A DNA stretch of 8,906 bases from Hyphomicrobiales bacterium (GCA_021775385.1 JAJFHW010000296.1:1-8906); one strand, 5' to 3'. Shown: positions 1 to 5,582, counted from the stretch's first letter. The notes: generated from the sequence alone by a model not told the origin. Made by a program: numbers and translations.

Positions 1-66
1 GCTATGTTGATAAGCTGATGCATGAAGCAGCGATCGCACAGAAGAAAGTTGTGCGGTAGGTTTTAT
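1..66 (+). repeat. Direct repeat flanking the HxlR cassette, left copy
   Basis: This stretch matches 1868-1924 at most positions. Both contain the blocks GCTATG, GATAAGCTGATG, CAGCGAT, AAGAAAGTTG and GGTAGGTT in the same order. The right copy lacks one base after GCTATG and seven bases (CATGAAG) after GATAAGCTGATG. The left limit cannot be seen because the window begins here. Similarity ends just after GGTAGGTT. Confidence 0.7.
3..59 (+). CDS. C-terminal tail of an unidentified gene (partial)
   Basis: An open frame enters from the left edge and ends at a TAG at 57-59. It encodes YVDKLMHEAAIAQKKVVR, a lysine-rich, probably helical C-terminus. Too little is present to assign a family. I treat it as coding because a degenerate copy of the same stretch occurs at 1868-1924, where single-base and 7-base gaps break the frame; two related copies suggest this was a real gene end. 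The next gene on the right (HxlR regulator) is convergent with it. Confidence 0.5.
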   Translation, partial: YVDKLMHEAAIAQKKVVR

Positions 67-89
67 CTTTTTTCTCTTACGGCTATTGC

Positions 90-137
90 TTTTTAGTGGC
101 GCTTTAGGTTGCCCACAAAACAACCGCGCTGCTAAAG
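90..137. repeat. Palindromic element A (REP-like hairpin)
   Basis: The left arm TTTAGTGGCGC (92-102) pairs with GCGCTGCTAAA (126-136), with two G-T wobbles. A four-base TTTA bulge (103-106) follows. GGTTG (107-111) then pairs with CAACC (121-125) around the loop CCCACAAAA. About 16 base pairs form in total. The left half matches 3163-3185 in 20 of 23 positions, so this is a dispersed element rather than a chance hairpin. It lies between convergent genes, the usual site for REP-type elements. Confidence 0.72.
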
Positions 138-149
138 CTCATAGGCCTC

Positions 150-212
150 CGAGTGGTCGGCGCTTGCGCCGGGCTTCACTGGCGCTTCGCCATGTTGGCT
201 CACTAGGCTCGC
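150..212. repeat. GC-rich cluster of small palindromes
   Basis: A GC-rich island sits in an otherwise AT-rich window. It contains the perfect palindrome GGCGC-TT-GCGCC (159-170) and the hairpin TGGCG-CTT-CGCCA (180-192), followed by the near-repeat pair GGCTTCAC (172-179) and GGCTCAC (197-203). The open frame running through this region on the + strand has low-complexity, non-protein-like composition and looks non-coding. The island lies directly between elements A and C and is probably part of the same composite repeat region. Confidence 0.5.
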
Positions 213-240
213 TACCTTCTTCGTATAGCTTTTTTTCTGA

Positions 241-311
241 CACTCCAGATGCTGACAAAGCATCCGTATTTTTAATTGTGCTTCAGATGCCCACAAAGCA
301 TCCGCACTTAA
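241..311. repeat. Palindromic elements C and B in tandem
   Basis: Two related hairpins lie in direct order: 245-268 and 283-306 match in 20 of 24 positions. In each, GATGC pairs with GCATC around a seven-base loop ending CACAAA or GACAAA. Element B also has an outer stem, GTGC (278-281) with GCAC (304-307), plus TTAA on both sides, with a TTCA bulge at 282-285 as in the other members of the family. The right arm of B contains the stop codon of the HxlR regulator gene (308-310 on the + strand), so the repeat edge coincides with the gene end. Confidence 0.7.
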
Positions 312-748
312 TAAAGATGTTCTTCTTCCCATTTTTGGATTTGCTCTAGGATGAGGGCTTTGAATTTTTCTGGGTTTTTCTTGAGTAATTTTTTCTTCTC
401 AGCTGGAATATCAAGTCGCTCGCTTAGGTGACTGTTTGCCCATAAGACAATCTCCATCATGATATGAATTAAGTCTTTGCCGACAGGGGTTAGATAGTAA
501 AGTTTTCTGCGTTTGCTATCTGGGTGGGGGATAGAGGCTATGACCCCTTCGCATTCGAGTTTCTTTAAGCGATCAGACAGTATGCTGCTTGAAATTTTCT
601 CTTCTGTTTTCAGCATATCTTTATATTCATGCAAATCTAAAAACATCAAATTACGAATGACCAATAGGGTCCAGTGATCGCCGAGAATATCTAGTGAGCA
701 GGCTATGGGGCAGCCGGTTCTGTTTTTATGTTCAATTTTAAAAACCAT
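308..748 (-). CDS. HxlR-family winged-helix transcriptional regulator
   Basis: The product is a 146-residue DNA-binding regulator of the HxlR type (dimeric winged helix, often sensing redox or electrophile stress). Visible family motifs run in order: GCPIACSLDILGDHWTLLVIRNL near residues 12-34, ISSSILSDRLKKLECEGVI (the recognition helix region), then RRKLYYLTPVGKDL (the wing and following helix). Cys13 and Cys17 are near the N-terminus, where YodB/HypR-type members carry a sensing cysteine; a redox role here is inference. I chose the ATG at 748, which puts HxlR homology about ten residues from the start. The frame stays open to 886 but would overlap the start of the divergent gene, and the added residues are unlike the family. 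No strong ribosome binding site is visible. It is divergent from the membrane protein/reductase pair and probably controls it. The stop codon lies inside palindromic element B. Confidence 0.9.
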   Translation of the reverse strand: MVFKIEHKNRTGCPIACSLDILGDHWTLLVIRNLMFLDLHEYKDMLKTEEKISSSILSDRLKKLECEGVIASIPHPDSKRRKLYYLTPVGKDLIHIMMEIVLWANSHLSERLDIPAEKKKLLKKNPEKFKALILEQIQKWEEEHLY

Positions 749-759
749 GGAATACTTGC

Positions 760-825
760 ATAATAGAATTGTTATTGATATTACTTTTATTATAGAATTA
801 ATTTGCAGCTCTGCAAGCTTTGCAA
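760..825. promoter_or_regulatory. Divergent control region with candidate HxlR operators
   Basis: This intergenic region between the regulator and the divergent operon holds two ordered motifs. ATAATAGAATT (760-770) and ATTATAGAATT (789-799) are direct repeats matching at 10 of 11 positions, 29 bases apart (close to three helical turns). Next come overlapping palindromes TTGCAG-CT-CTGCAA (803-816) and TGCAA-GCT-TTGCA (812-824). HxlR regulators commonly bind such sites between themselves and a divergent target, so autoregulation plus operon control is plausible. I see no clear sigma-70 box and call the site from its symmetry alone. Confidence 0.4.
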
Positions 826-855
826 TTTTTAAGCTGGTAAATAGGTGAAAAGACA

Positions 856-1260
856 ATGAAGAAACTTGGACTGTTTGTTGCCGCATATTTTGTGATCACT
901 ATGGCTTGGGCTTATCCGTGGCATATGGTGTTTTTTCATGATCTTTATGTGCAATGGGGCGCGTTTCAGCGAGCTGAACCGATTATGCCGCTTGGAATTG
1001 CCGCAATTTTGGTGCAAGGCATTGTGATTGGCTTTCTTTATTCAAAGTACGATCTTGAGAGGCGCAAAACAGTTTTTGATGGTGTGAAGTTTGCACTTAT
1101 TATCGGTTTGATGACGTATACGGCGATGGGGTTTGCAACGGCTGCGAAATTTAAAATAGAGCCTGTTGCTGATTTTTTGATTTACCATACAGCTTTTCAA
1201 ACTATACAATTTATTTTAGCTGGCATGGCTTTGGGATTGATTTATAGGGAGCGAATTTAA
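856..1260 (+). CDS. Small four-helix integral membrane protein, function unknown
   Basis: The product has 134 residues and four hydrophobic segments at about 4-20, 44-63, 76-98 and 108-130. The first loop is aromatic and histidine-rich (PWHMVFFHDLYVQWG, about 21-35), and the C-terminus is short and basic (YRERI). I recall similar small bacterial membrane proteins carrying a 'domain of unknown function' label but cannot name the family safely. The ATG is preceded by AGGTGA about eight bases upstream, which supports this start. The TAA at 1258-1260 directly abuts the next ATG at 1261, so the two genes are almost certainly co-transcribed and translationally coupled. Divergence from the HxlR gene suggests control by that regulator. 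Confidence 0.8.
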   Translation: MKKLGLFVAAYFVITMAWAYPWHMVFFHDLYVQWGAFQRAEPIMPLGIAAILVQGIVIGFLYSKYDLERRKTVFDGVKFALIIGLMTYTAMGFATAAKFKIEPVADFLIYHTAFQTIQFILAGMALGLIYRERI

Positions 1261-1857
1261 ATGAGAAAGATGGCCATTCTAACTTTTTTATCACTTGATG
1301 GTGTCATGCAAGGACCAAGTAGTCCTGAAGAAGATCCATCTGATAAGTTTACACAAGGTGGGTGGGCGTCTGATTATTGGGATGAAACGATGCCGCATGT
1401 TTTGAAGGAAGCGATGAGCGTTCCTTATGACATTTTATTTGGCCGTAAGACTTATGATATTTTTACGGCTCACTGGCCTGAAGTTGAGAACTCTGACCCT
1501 GTTGCAAAGCTTTTGAATGAAGCTCGAAAATATGTTTTTACTTCTTCCGAGAGTGGGCTCGAATGGGAAAATTCTGTTTCTTTATCTGGAGATATACGGA
1601 CAGAAATTTTAAATTTAAAAAATCAGAATGGTCCATTGATACAGGTTCATGGTAGTAGAGAACTTGTGCAATCTCTTTTAAAGTATAAATTGGTGGACGA
1701 ATTGCGTTTATGGACTTTCCCAGTTCATGTTGGGCAAGGTAAAAAATTATTCGGCTCTGATTTACCTCGCTCCAACTATAAACTCAAAAAAACGGAAGCA
1801 TATTCAAATGGTGTGATTATGAGTATTTATGAAGCGCATGAAGGAAAAGCTACTTAG
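1261..1857 (+). CDS. Dihydrofolate reductase family protein (RibD C-terminal domain-like)
   Basis: The product is a 198-residue cytoplasmic protein of the RibD-C/DHFR-like superfamily (YyaP/YwjB type), probably an NAD(P)H-dependent reductase of unknown substrate. Motifs in order: SLDGVM (11-16) on the first strand, GGW (33-35), LFGRKTYDIF (59-68; the G-R-x-T-Y cofactor-site motif), VHGSREL (129-135; second cofactor loop) and DELRLWTFPVHVGQGKKLF (146-164; the conserved C-terminal strand-turn). The length fits a complete single-domain member. It follows the membrane-protein gene with no gap, and GGGAGCG at the end of that gene serves as ribosome binding site. A second ATG three codons in is possible but less well placed. 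Many HxlR regulators sit beside reductases, which fits this cassette. Confidence 0.88.
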   Translation: MRKMAILTFLSLDGVMQGPSSPEEDPSDKFTQGGWASDYWDETMPHVLKEAMSVPYDILFGRKTYDIFTAHWPEVENSDPVAKLLNEARKYVFTSSESGLEWENSVSLSGDIRTEILNLKNQNGPLIQVHGSRELVQSLLKYKLVDELRLWTFPVHVGQGKKLFGSDLPRSNYKLKKTEAYSNGVIMSIYEAHEGKAT

Positions 1858-1867
1858 ATTGTGCTGA

Positions 1868-1924
1868 GCTATGCGATAAGCTGATGCAGCGATTGCTCAA
1901 AAGAAAGTTGCTTGGTAGGTTCTT
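1868..1924 (+). repeat. Direct repeat flanking the HxlR cassette, right degenerate copy
   Basis: This is a decayed copy of 1-66 and of the gene tail it encodes. The order GCTATG, GATAAGCTGATG, CAGCGAT, AAAGAAAGTTG, GGTAGGTT is kept, but one base and a seven-base block are missing, so the tail peptide can no longer be read in one frame. It begins only about ten bases after the stop of the reductase gene. The rest of the gap to 1985 shows nothing I recognise. Confidence 0.68.
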
Positions 1925-1985
1925 CAGAGGATGAGTTTTTAGATCTATATATTTATGGTAAATCCTTGCTAAGTCATTATGTTAC

Positions 1986-2354
1986 CTAGCACGTAAAATT
2001 TGAGTCTTCTTTGTGTGATGAGATTCGTTTATCAGTGCTTCCCATAATTCCAGCAAGTCCACCACCGAGTGAATGGCCAGTGAAGGTAACGCCATGAACG
2101 GAGCTACCTGGGAACAAGGCATTGTAAAAATCAGCTGCTAGTAATACCTGAGGAGATGACCAAACTCCGAGCCCAGCTAACCAGCCTGTCCATATATCAC
2201 TTCCTTGATCCGTTCCCCGATAGGATATAACCGTCTCACCATCATAATTATAAGCAGACGCGTAGAAACCAGCATTCCGCTCATAAGTATCACTACAGCC
2301 AGAAAGTCCAATGGTCATAAAAAACAAAACTGCAATCAGTCTCCATACACTCAT
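1986..2354 (-). pseudogene. Truncated class 3 lipase-like lipoprotein
   Basis: The readable protein is 122 residues. Residues 1-20 form a lipoprotein signal peptide with the lipobox LSGC, so Cys20 would be lipidated. ISYRGTDQGSDIWTGW (43-58) and VTFTGHSLGGGLAG (89-102) are the oxyanion-side strand and nucleophile elbow of class 3 (alpha/beta hydrolase) lipases, with catalytic Ser95. The frame ends about 27 residues later in a polar, non-family tail (STDKRISSHKEDSNFTC), so the catalytic Asp and His are missing. It therefore looks 3'-truncated and probably inactive. I chose the ATG at 2354: AGAGGAAA lies just upstream and the signal peptide begins there. The frame stays open to 2507, but that extension is arginine/histidine-rich junk overlapping the next gene. 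No frame downstream restores the missing half. A short expressed lipoprotein cannot be excluded. Confidence 0.65.
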
Positions 2355-2416
2355 GTTGTTTCCTCTGAACTTCCGATTGGAGTAATTGTTTTGTTTTAAT
2401 TGTTCACGATAAAGGC

Positions 2417-3163
2417 CTATTGAGCAAAACCTTCTACGCCGATGCGCCAGAATTCGATGCCGACGCCGGTGATGAGAATTGCGGCTGAGATGGCGATCAT
2501 GATCCACCAGAATTTTTGCGCGGCTTTTCGGGCTGTTTGAACGGCGGCTGGAGAAAGCGGTTGTTTATCCCATGAAGGGGGGCCTTTGAAGGCGGCGAGA
2601 TATGGGCCGCCTGCGTGAACGGTTCCTCTTTCACTTAAAGGGAGACCTGAGCGCATGGCGATTTCGTGGCTGATTTCAGAAAATGGAAAGGCGGGGTCTG
2701 TGGCTTTTTCTTTTGTGTAGCCAAGAATGTGACGTTTACCATCTTGAGTTACGATACTGCAAGATCGCATTAGCACAGGGATGATGGCTTCTCTATAAAT
2801 TTCACTGCGGCTTTCAACTGATTTTACGTCCTCATAAGTCAGGCTGATTGTTTTGTATGGCAGAAGAGGCAAGGGGCCGCGCCAGTTGGGGACGAGTAAA
2901 ATTGCGTCTTGTTCGTTTAGCTGAATGCGAGTGCGCAGGCTTGATAAAATATGCGCACCGAGAAAAACCATCCAAATAGCAAATAAAATAGCAAAAAGAA
3001 ATAAAATGGCTGCGTCGTAATAGAGGCCTTTACTTGCTCTCAAAAAAATCATGAAAGGGAGAGAGATAAAAAATGGAATAAGTAGAGTGAAGACAGTTAT
3101 GAGAATAACTTTCCGGCCTCTACTTGCCTCGAATATTCGCATTGTTTTGTCTACGTCAGTCAT
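2417..3163 (-). CDS. Three-helix membrane protein of unknown function
   Basis: The product has 248 residues. Two hydrophobic helices lie at about 19-41 and 51-72, then a soluble domain of about 140 residues, then a C-terminal helix at about 217-236. The soluble part begins with beta-rich sequence (RIQLNEQDAILLVPNWRGPLPLLPYKTISLTYEDVKSVESRSEIY, 79-123) and continues with IVTQDGKRHILGY (137-149). This resembles the membrane-anchored PH-like domains of many bacterial hypothetical proteins, but that is only a shape resemblance. Start at 3163: TAAAGGAGC lies seven bases upstream, an excellent ribosome binding site that belongs to the left arm of palindromic element E. It has 62 bases of non-coding DNA to the lipase remnant and is divergent from msrA. 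Confidence 0.82.
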   Translation of the reverse strand: MTDVDKTMRIFEASRGRKVILITVFTLLIPFFISLPFMIFLRASKGLYYDAAILFLFAILFAIWMVFLGAHILSSLRTRIQLNEQDAILLVPNWRGPLPLLPYKTISLTYEDVKSVESRSEIYREAIIPVLMRSCSIVTQDGKRHILGYTKEKATDPAFPFSEISHEIAMRSGLPLSERGTVHAGGPYLAAFKGPPSWDKQPLSPAAVQTARKAAQKFWWIMIAISAAILITGVGIEFWRIGVEGFAQ

Positions 3164-3320
3164 TTTTAGTGCTCCTTTAGGTTGCTCTCTTTTAATGTGC
3201 CTTCAGGTTGCCCACCAGCAACCGGCACTTACTTCAGATGCTATTTTTGATGGGCCTTCGCTTTCCCACCAGAAACCGAAGACCCAAAGCATCCGCAATA
3301 AGCAACCGTACGCGTTGTAC
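3163..3320. repeat. Nested palindromic repeat cluster (elements E, D, F, G)
   Basis: Four related hairpins lie one inside another. Outer element E: GGTTGC (3180-3185) pairs with GCAACC (3302-3307), with its TTTA bulge at 3176-3179. Inside E is element D: GTGCC (3197-3201), bulge TTCA, GGTTGC (3206-3211), loop CCACCA, GCAACC (3218-3223), GGCAC (3224-3228), all perfectly paired. Also inside E is element F: GATGC (3237-3241), preceded by TTCA, with GCATC (3289-3293). Inside F is element G: 3251-3265 pairs with 3272-3286 at 13 of 15 positions around another CCACCA loop. The left edge of E matches element A (90-112) at 20 of 23 positions. The cluster occupies most of the divergent region between two genes. 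Confidence 0.75.
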
Positions 3321-3434
3321 TCTTTAGTTTTTCATTAAACTCGTTTTGAGCGGAACGTGATAATTTGTTACTCTTATTAGACACTAAAATCGGTTATGAT
3401 GAAAAGTGCAAGAGATAAGGTTAGGCAGAATAAA

Positions 3435-4067
3435 ATGTTTTATACAAAAAGCAAAATTGTGGCGGTTTCTAAAGATGATGCTTTAGAAGGACGTGCTCAA
3501 CAGCTTGACGTTGAGAGACCGCATTTTGTAAATGGTCATGATATGAAAGGCCCTTTTCCTGAAAAATCTGAGGTTATTTACTTTGGTCTGGGTTGTTTTT
3601 GGGGGGCTGAGCGCCGCTTTTGGCAAATTGATGGTGTTTGGGTGACTGCTGTTGGCTATGGTGCTGGATTTACTCCTAATCCGACCTATGAAGAAGTTTG
3701 CACCGGCAAAACAGCGCATAATGAGCTTGTTATGGTGATTTATGAACCATCTAAGCTATCGTTAGATGATTTGCTGGCCGTTTTTTGGGAAGCTCATGAC
3801 CCTACTCAAGGTAATAGACAGGGGAATGATGTTGGTACTCAATATCGTTCTGGTATCTACACAACTTCTGAAGAGCAGCACGAGGCTGTTGTGGCGAGTA
3901 AGTTAAAATATCAAACAGCTTTAAATTCTAAAGGGTTTGGGACTATAACAACTGAAGTTCAGCTCAATGATGTCTTTTATTTTGCAGAAACCTATCACCA
4001 ACAATATTTAGCCAAAAACCCAGGTGGTTATTGCGGGTTAAAGGGGACTAATGTGACTTATAGTTGA
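3435..4067 (+). CDS. msrA: Peptide methionine-S-sulfoxide reductase MsrA
   Basis: The enzyme reduces methionine-S-sulfoxide in proteins and as free amino acid back to methionine in the cytoplasm, with electrons from thioredoxin. The 210-residue product carries GLGCFWGAERRFW (nucleophile Cys54 in GCFWG), NPTYEEVCTG, HDPTQGNRQGNDVGTQYRSGIY and AETYHQQYLAKNPGGYCG (resolving Cys200), the full MsrA domain. The N-terminal extension (EGRAQQ...HFVNGHDMKGPFP) is the long form I know from rhizobial relatives. The ATG at 3435 fits those N-termini; AGG nine bases upstream could serve as ribosome binding site. An in-frame ATG at 3396 lies further upstream and looks spurious. Two usually conserved stretches differ: GYGAGF where GYAGG is usual, and TAHNE where TGHTE or similar is usual, though His and Glu are kept. 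Confidence 0.95.
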   Translation: MFYTKSKIVAVSKDDALEGRAQQLDVERPHFVNGHDMKGPFPEKSEVIYFGLGCFWGAERRFWQIDGVWVTAVGYGAGFTPNPTYEEVCTGKTAHNELVMVIYEPSKLSLDDLLAVFWEAHDPTQGNRQGNDVGTQYRSGIYTTSEEQHEAVVASKLKYQTALNSKGFGTITTEVQLNDVFYFAETYHQQYLAKNPGGYCGLKGTNVTYS

Positions 4068-4179
4068 GTTATCAACATTATTCAGTCCATGTATCTTCTC
4101 ATCTTTTGAAATTTCCTTCTCTTTGACCCTAGAATCTGCTTTTTTAAGTTTGGCGACATTTATCAGTCCTTGATGATTA

Positions 4180-4191
4180 GGGTTTAAACCC
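4180..4191. promoter_or_regulatory. 12-bp perfect palindrome upstream of the YdjM-type gene
   Basis: GGGTTTAAACCC is a perfect palindrome 32 bases before the ATG at 4224, in the 156-base gap after msrA. It could be an operator or overlap the promoter: a weak TTGATG (4170-4175) lies upstream and AT-rich sequence follows. There is no independent evidence for a bound regulator. The rest of the gap holds nothing I recognise, including no terminator after msrA. Confidence 0.3.
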
Positions 4192-4223
4192 AATTTATCT
4201 CTTCAACTTTGGGAGCAGTGGAA

Positions 4224-4976
4224 ATGGCTAACTTTGCAACTCATTTGGGTGTTGGCACAATTGCCAGTGGCATGGCGGCGACTTTAGCTGTTGCAACAGA
4301 GATGATTGGTCAAACAGATATTATAACTTTGGCGCTTGCTGGTGCTCTGGGCAGTGTATTGCCGGATATTGATTTGAAGGATTCTCGATCATCTCGAATT
4401 ATATTTTTTGCGCTGGGGTTATTTCTTTCAATTGTAGTTTTGTTTTGTGTTGTTTCTAAATATTCTATTGTCGAGCTGTGGATTATCTGGATTGGTACGT
4501 TTTTAGCTGTTCGGTATTGCTTACATAGTTTGTTTCATAATTTTGCTGTGCATCGAGGGGTGTTTCACTCTTTATTAGCGGGTGTGTTTTTTCTTTTTGC
4601 AACAGCGGCTATATTTCATCACGGTTTACAATCAGATCCGCGAATCTGCTGGCTGTCTGGCATCTTTATGCTGTTTGGCTATATTGTGCATTTGTTGCTG
4701 GATGAGATTTATAGTGTTGATTTTAGTGGTAACCGCGTGAAGCGCTCTTTTGGAACAGCTTTGAAACTTATTGAGTACCGTAATCCGGGGGCTTCGTTTT
4801 TGATGGCTGTTGCTGTGGTTGGGGTTTTCTTTTTAACGCCGTCTTTTTCTACATTTTTTGATGTTGTTGGTACAACTGATATCTGGACACATTTATGGGA
4901 CCGTATGTTGCCAACAGACGGGTGGTTTGGTTTTGATATTGGGAAAATACAAACAGCTGTTACGCCGGTCGAATAG
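4224..4976 (+). CDS. YdjM-family membrane-bound metal-dependent hydrolase
   Basis: The 250-residue inner-membrane protein belongs to the YdjM/YvsG group (DUF457), a family related to membrane-bound metal-dependent hydrolases; the substrate is generally unknown. The family's polar signature is present in order: THLGVG near the N-terminus (6-11), GSVLPDIDLKDS (43-54; PDID supplies likely metal-binding acidic residues), HRGVFHSL (110-117) and GYIVHLLLDEIYSVDFSGNRVKRSFGT (152-178). Hydrophobic helices lie at about 12-28, 34-47, 59-78, 84-99, 116-133, 143-158 and 190-206. I chose the ATG at 4224, with GGGAG eight bases upstream; a TTG at 4209 is the only earlier option. The C-terminal 45 residues are not obviously conserved. 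The stop is only three bases from the stop of the convergent TadE gene. Confidence 0.85.
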   Translation: MANFATHLGVGTIASGMAATLAVATEMIGQTDIITLALAGALGSVLPDIDLKDSRSSRIIFFALGLFLSIVVLFCVVSKYSIVELWIIWIGTFLAVRYCLHSLFHNFAVHRGVFHSLLAGVFFLFATAAIFHHGLQSDPRICWLSGIFMLFGYIVHLLLDEIYSVDFSGNRVKRSFGTALKLIEYRNPGASFLMAVAVVGVFFLTPSFSTFFDVVGTTDIWTHLWDRMLPTDGWFGFDIGKIQTAVTPVE

Positions 4977-4979
4977 TTT

Positions 4980-5564
4980 TTATGAGCAATCGTCACATGG
5001 TATTGATGCTGTGTACCTTGGTTTTGAATAGAAGCGTCTGTCGAAGGACTTTGGGCCTTTAATAAAAAATTCAAAAATAGAGGTGTGCTCGTAGTAGAGC
5101 TCGGTCATTATGATTGTTTCATAATTTCTAGCTAAGCCGTCTGGCAGGTCGTTTACGAGTGAATCTTTTGTTAATTTATTCGTTCCTTTTTTGCTTTCAC
5201 TCCAAAGTACACGGCTTACAGGATTTCCTGAGTTATTGGGTTGTGTCTCAACTGCAGTAACAACTATATTAAATTCAAGACTCTCTTTTGTATTTAGAGC
5301 TTTTGTGCCGATTGCAAAAATATCTGCCAATTCTTGTGTTGTCGTTGTTTTGCCTTGGGCGACAAGGTCTGAAATTGTTTCGGTGACTGTTTCAACCTTA
5401 TTTTTAGCTATATAGAGCCGAGAAATTTCAACTGTTCCAAAGTAAGTCGCGATCATTAAGGGTGCAATGAAAGCAAATTCAATTGCGGCTGTCCCTTCAG
5501 AATTTTTCTTAAAAGCTTTTAGCTTTCTGATTATGGTTCTGCTTGTTAATTGAAATAATTTCAT
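4980..5564 (-). CDS. TadE-family pseudopilin (second gene of the tadE operon)
   Basis: This is a minor pilin-like component of the Tad/Flp pilus apparatus in the inner membrane and periplasm. Of 194 residues, a basic leader (1-23) ends in NSEG, followed by TAAIEFAFIAPLMIATYFGTVEISRLYIAKNKV, the TadE-like transmembrane helix. Gly24 and Glu29 give the G|xxxxE signature of prepilin peptidase substrates, so cleavage after Gly24 is likely. The rest is a periplasmic domain ending in a cysteine pair, PCDDCS. It lies 18 bases downstream of the other TadE gene on the same strand with GAAGG as ribosome binding site, so the two form an operon. The 3' end almost touches the convergent YdjM-type gene, leaving no room for a separate terminator. 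Confidence 0.87.
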   Translation of the reverse strand: MKLFQLTSRTIIRKLKAFKKNSEGTAAIEFAFIAPLMIATYFGTVEISRLYIAKNKVETVTETISDLVAQGKTTTTQELADIFAIGTKALNTKESLEFNIVVTAVETQPNNSGNPVSRVLWSESKKGTNKLTKDSLVNDLPDGLARNYETIIMTELYYEHTSIFEFFIKGPKSFDRRFYSKPRYTASIPCDDCS

Positions 5565-5582
5565 TTGCTTTTAACCTTCAGG

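Noticed and set aside
86..349. 87-codon + strand frame across the left palindrome island
   Set aside because: It runs through several hairpins and into the opposite-strand HxlR gene, has no ribosome binding site, and its sequence is arginine/serine/proline-rich with no family character.
749..886. Upstream extension of the HxlR frame
   Set aside because: It would cross the divergent start at 856 and the symmetrical control region, and the added residues do not match the family N-terminus.
2355..2507. Upstream extension of the lipase-like frame to 2507
   Set aside because: The extra residues are mostly His and Arg, overlap the neighbouring gene, and bypass an ATG with a good ribosome binding site and a signal peptide.
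3164..3312. CRISPR array suggested by repeated GCAACC/GGTTGC strings
   Set aside because: Spacing and repeat length are irregular and the strings pair as nested inverted arms, not as direct repeats with spacers.
3331..3344. 14-base string TTCATTAAACTCGT shared with 8537-8550
   Set aside because: It is exact, but short and AT-rich; a match of this size can arise by chance in a window like this, and the flanks do not align.
3396..3434. Earlier ATG for MsrA
   Set aside because: MsrA homologues of this form begin at the MFYTKSK methionine, which also has a possible ribosome binding site; the upstream residues look untranslated.
4063..4076. GTTGA-GTTA-TCAAC hairpin at the msrA stop as a terminator
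   Set aside because: The stem is only five pairs, AT-rich, and no T tract follows.
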